Below are positions 6,422-6,453 of a stretch of 6,453 nt of DNA, one piece after another. This DNA is from Prevotellaceae bacterium (lineage in GTDB: Bacteria > Bacteroidota > Bacteroidia > Bacteroidales > UBA932). Made by a program: the position numbers and the translations under genes. Each line of letters opens with the position of its first letter. Position 1 is the first letter of the stretch. The stretch is taken from positions 1 through 6,453 of the forward strand of contig JAISSE010000307.1 of the NCBI GenBank assembly GCA_031273285.1, written 5' to 3'. The notes below the pieces were generated by a model. The model was not told the DNA's origin. It did no database searches and worked only from the letters and a program-made list of their open reading frames with translations.

Positions 6422-6453
6422 GTCTTGTCATTTAGTAATGAAAAATAAATAAT
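6422..6453 (-). other. Upstream edge of the fused flavoprotein gene
   Basis: Only 32 AT-rich bases lie upstream before the window ends. They contain stops in two minus frames, including an in-frame TGA four codons before the start, and no -7 element. One frame stays open and would end in a TGA overlapping the ATG, so an upstream operon partner can be neither confirmed nor excluded. Confidence 0.4.

Noticed and set aside
5270..6448. Long plus-strand open frame (392 codons) opposite the flavoprotein gene
   Set aside because: It lies antisense to a clearly conserved NuoE-NuoF coding region, shows no recognisable domain, and is explained by codon bias on the opposite strand.

Overview
The window looks like a chromosomal segment of an anaerobic, fermentative member of the Bacteroidetes, probably Bacteroidales-like. 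Three things in the sequence point that way. Promoter-like sites match the Bacteroidetes primary sigma consensus (TTTG, about 20 bases, then TAnnTTTG). Start codons lack clear Shine-Dalgarno sequences and sit behind A/T-rich leaders. Very AT-rich spacers separate coding DNA of moderate GC. The species cannot be named from this window.

Layout from left to right. A rho-independent terminator (1-28) closes a leftward gene for a long-chain-type acyl-CoA synthetase (101-1765). A 342-base divergent spacer holds candidate promoters for that gene and for a rightward two-gene operon. The operon encodes a TauE/SafE-family membrane permease (2108-2950) and a small three-helix DUF1634 membrane protein (2951-3361). 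The two reading frames share one frame and are separated only by a single TAG codon. A 675-base spacer follows (3362-4036). It contains a strong candidate for an unannotated small RNA on the minus strand (about 3538-3380), with a very good Bacteroidetes promoter, a 14-bp closing stem and a T8 tract, resembling a 6S-type RNA. The rest of the spacer holds short repeats, a terminator-like inverted repeat and two near-identical 28-base GC-rich palindromes. The right 2.4 kb (4037-6421, minus) is one large gene fusing a NuoE/HydC-like and a NuoF/HydB-like subunit of an NAD-linked, probably electron-bifurcating, [FeFe]-hydrogenase-type complex.

Functionally, the fused flavoprotein would pass electrons between NAD(H) and ferredoxin or a hydrogenase partner encoded elsewhere. 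The acyl-CoA synthetase activates a fatty or other carboxylic acid. The TauE-DUF1634 pair probably moves a small anion such as a sulfur oxyanion or organosulfonate. The three units appear to be transcribed separately, and nothing here shows a shared pathway. The points most worth checking are the candidate small RNA, the paired substitutions between the two palindromes, the fused HydC-HydB architecture and the single-stop junction between the permease and DUF1634.
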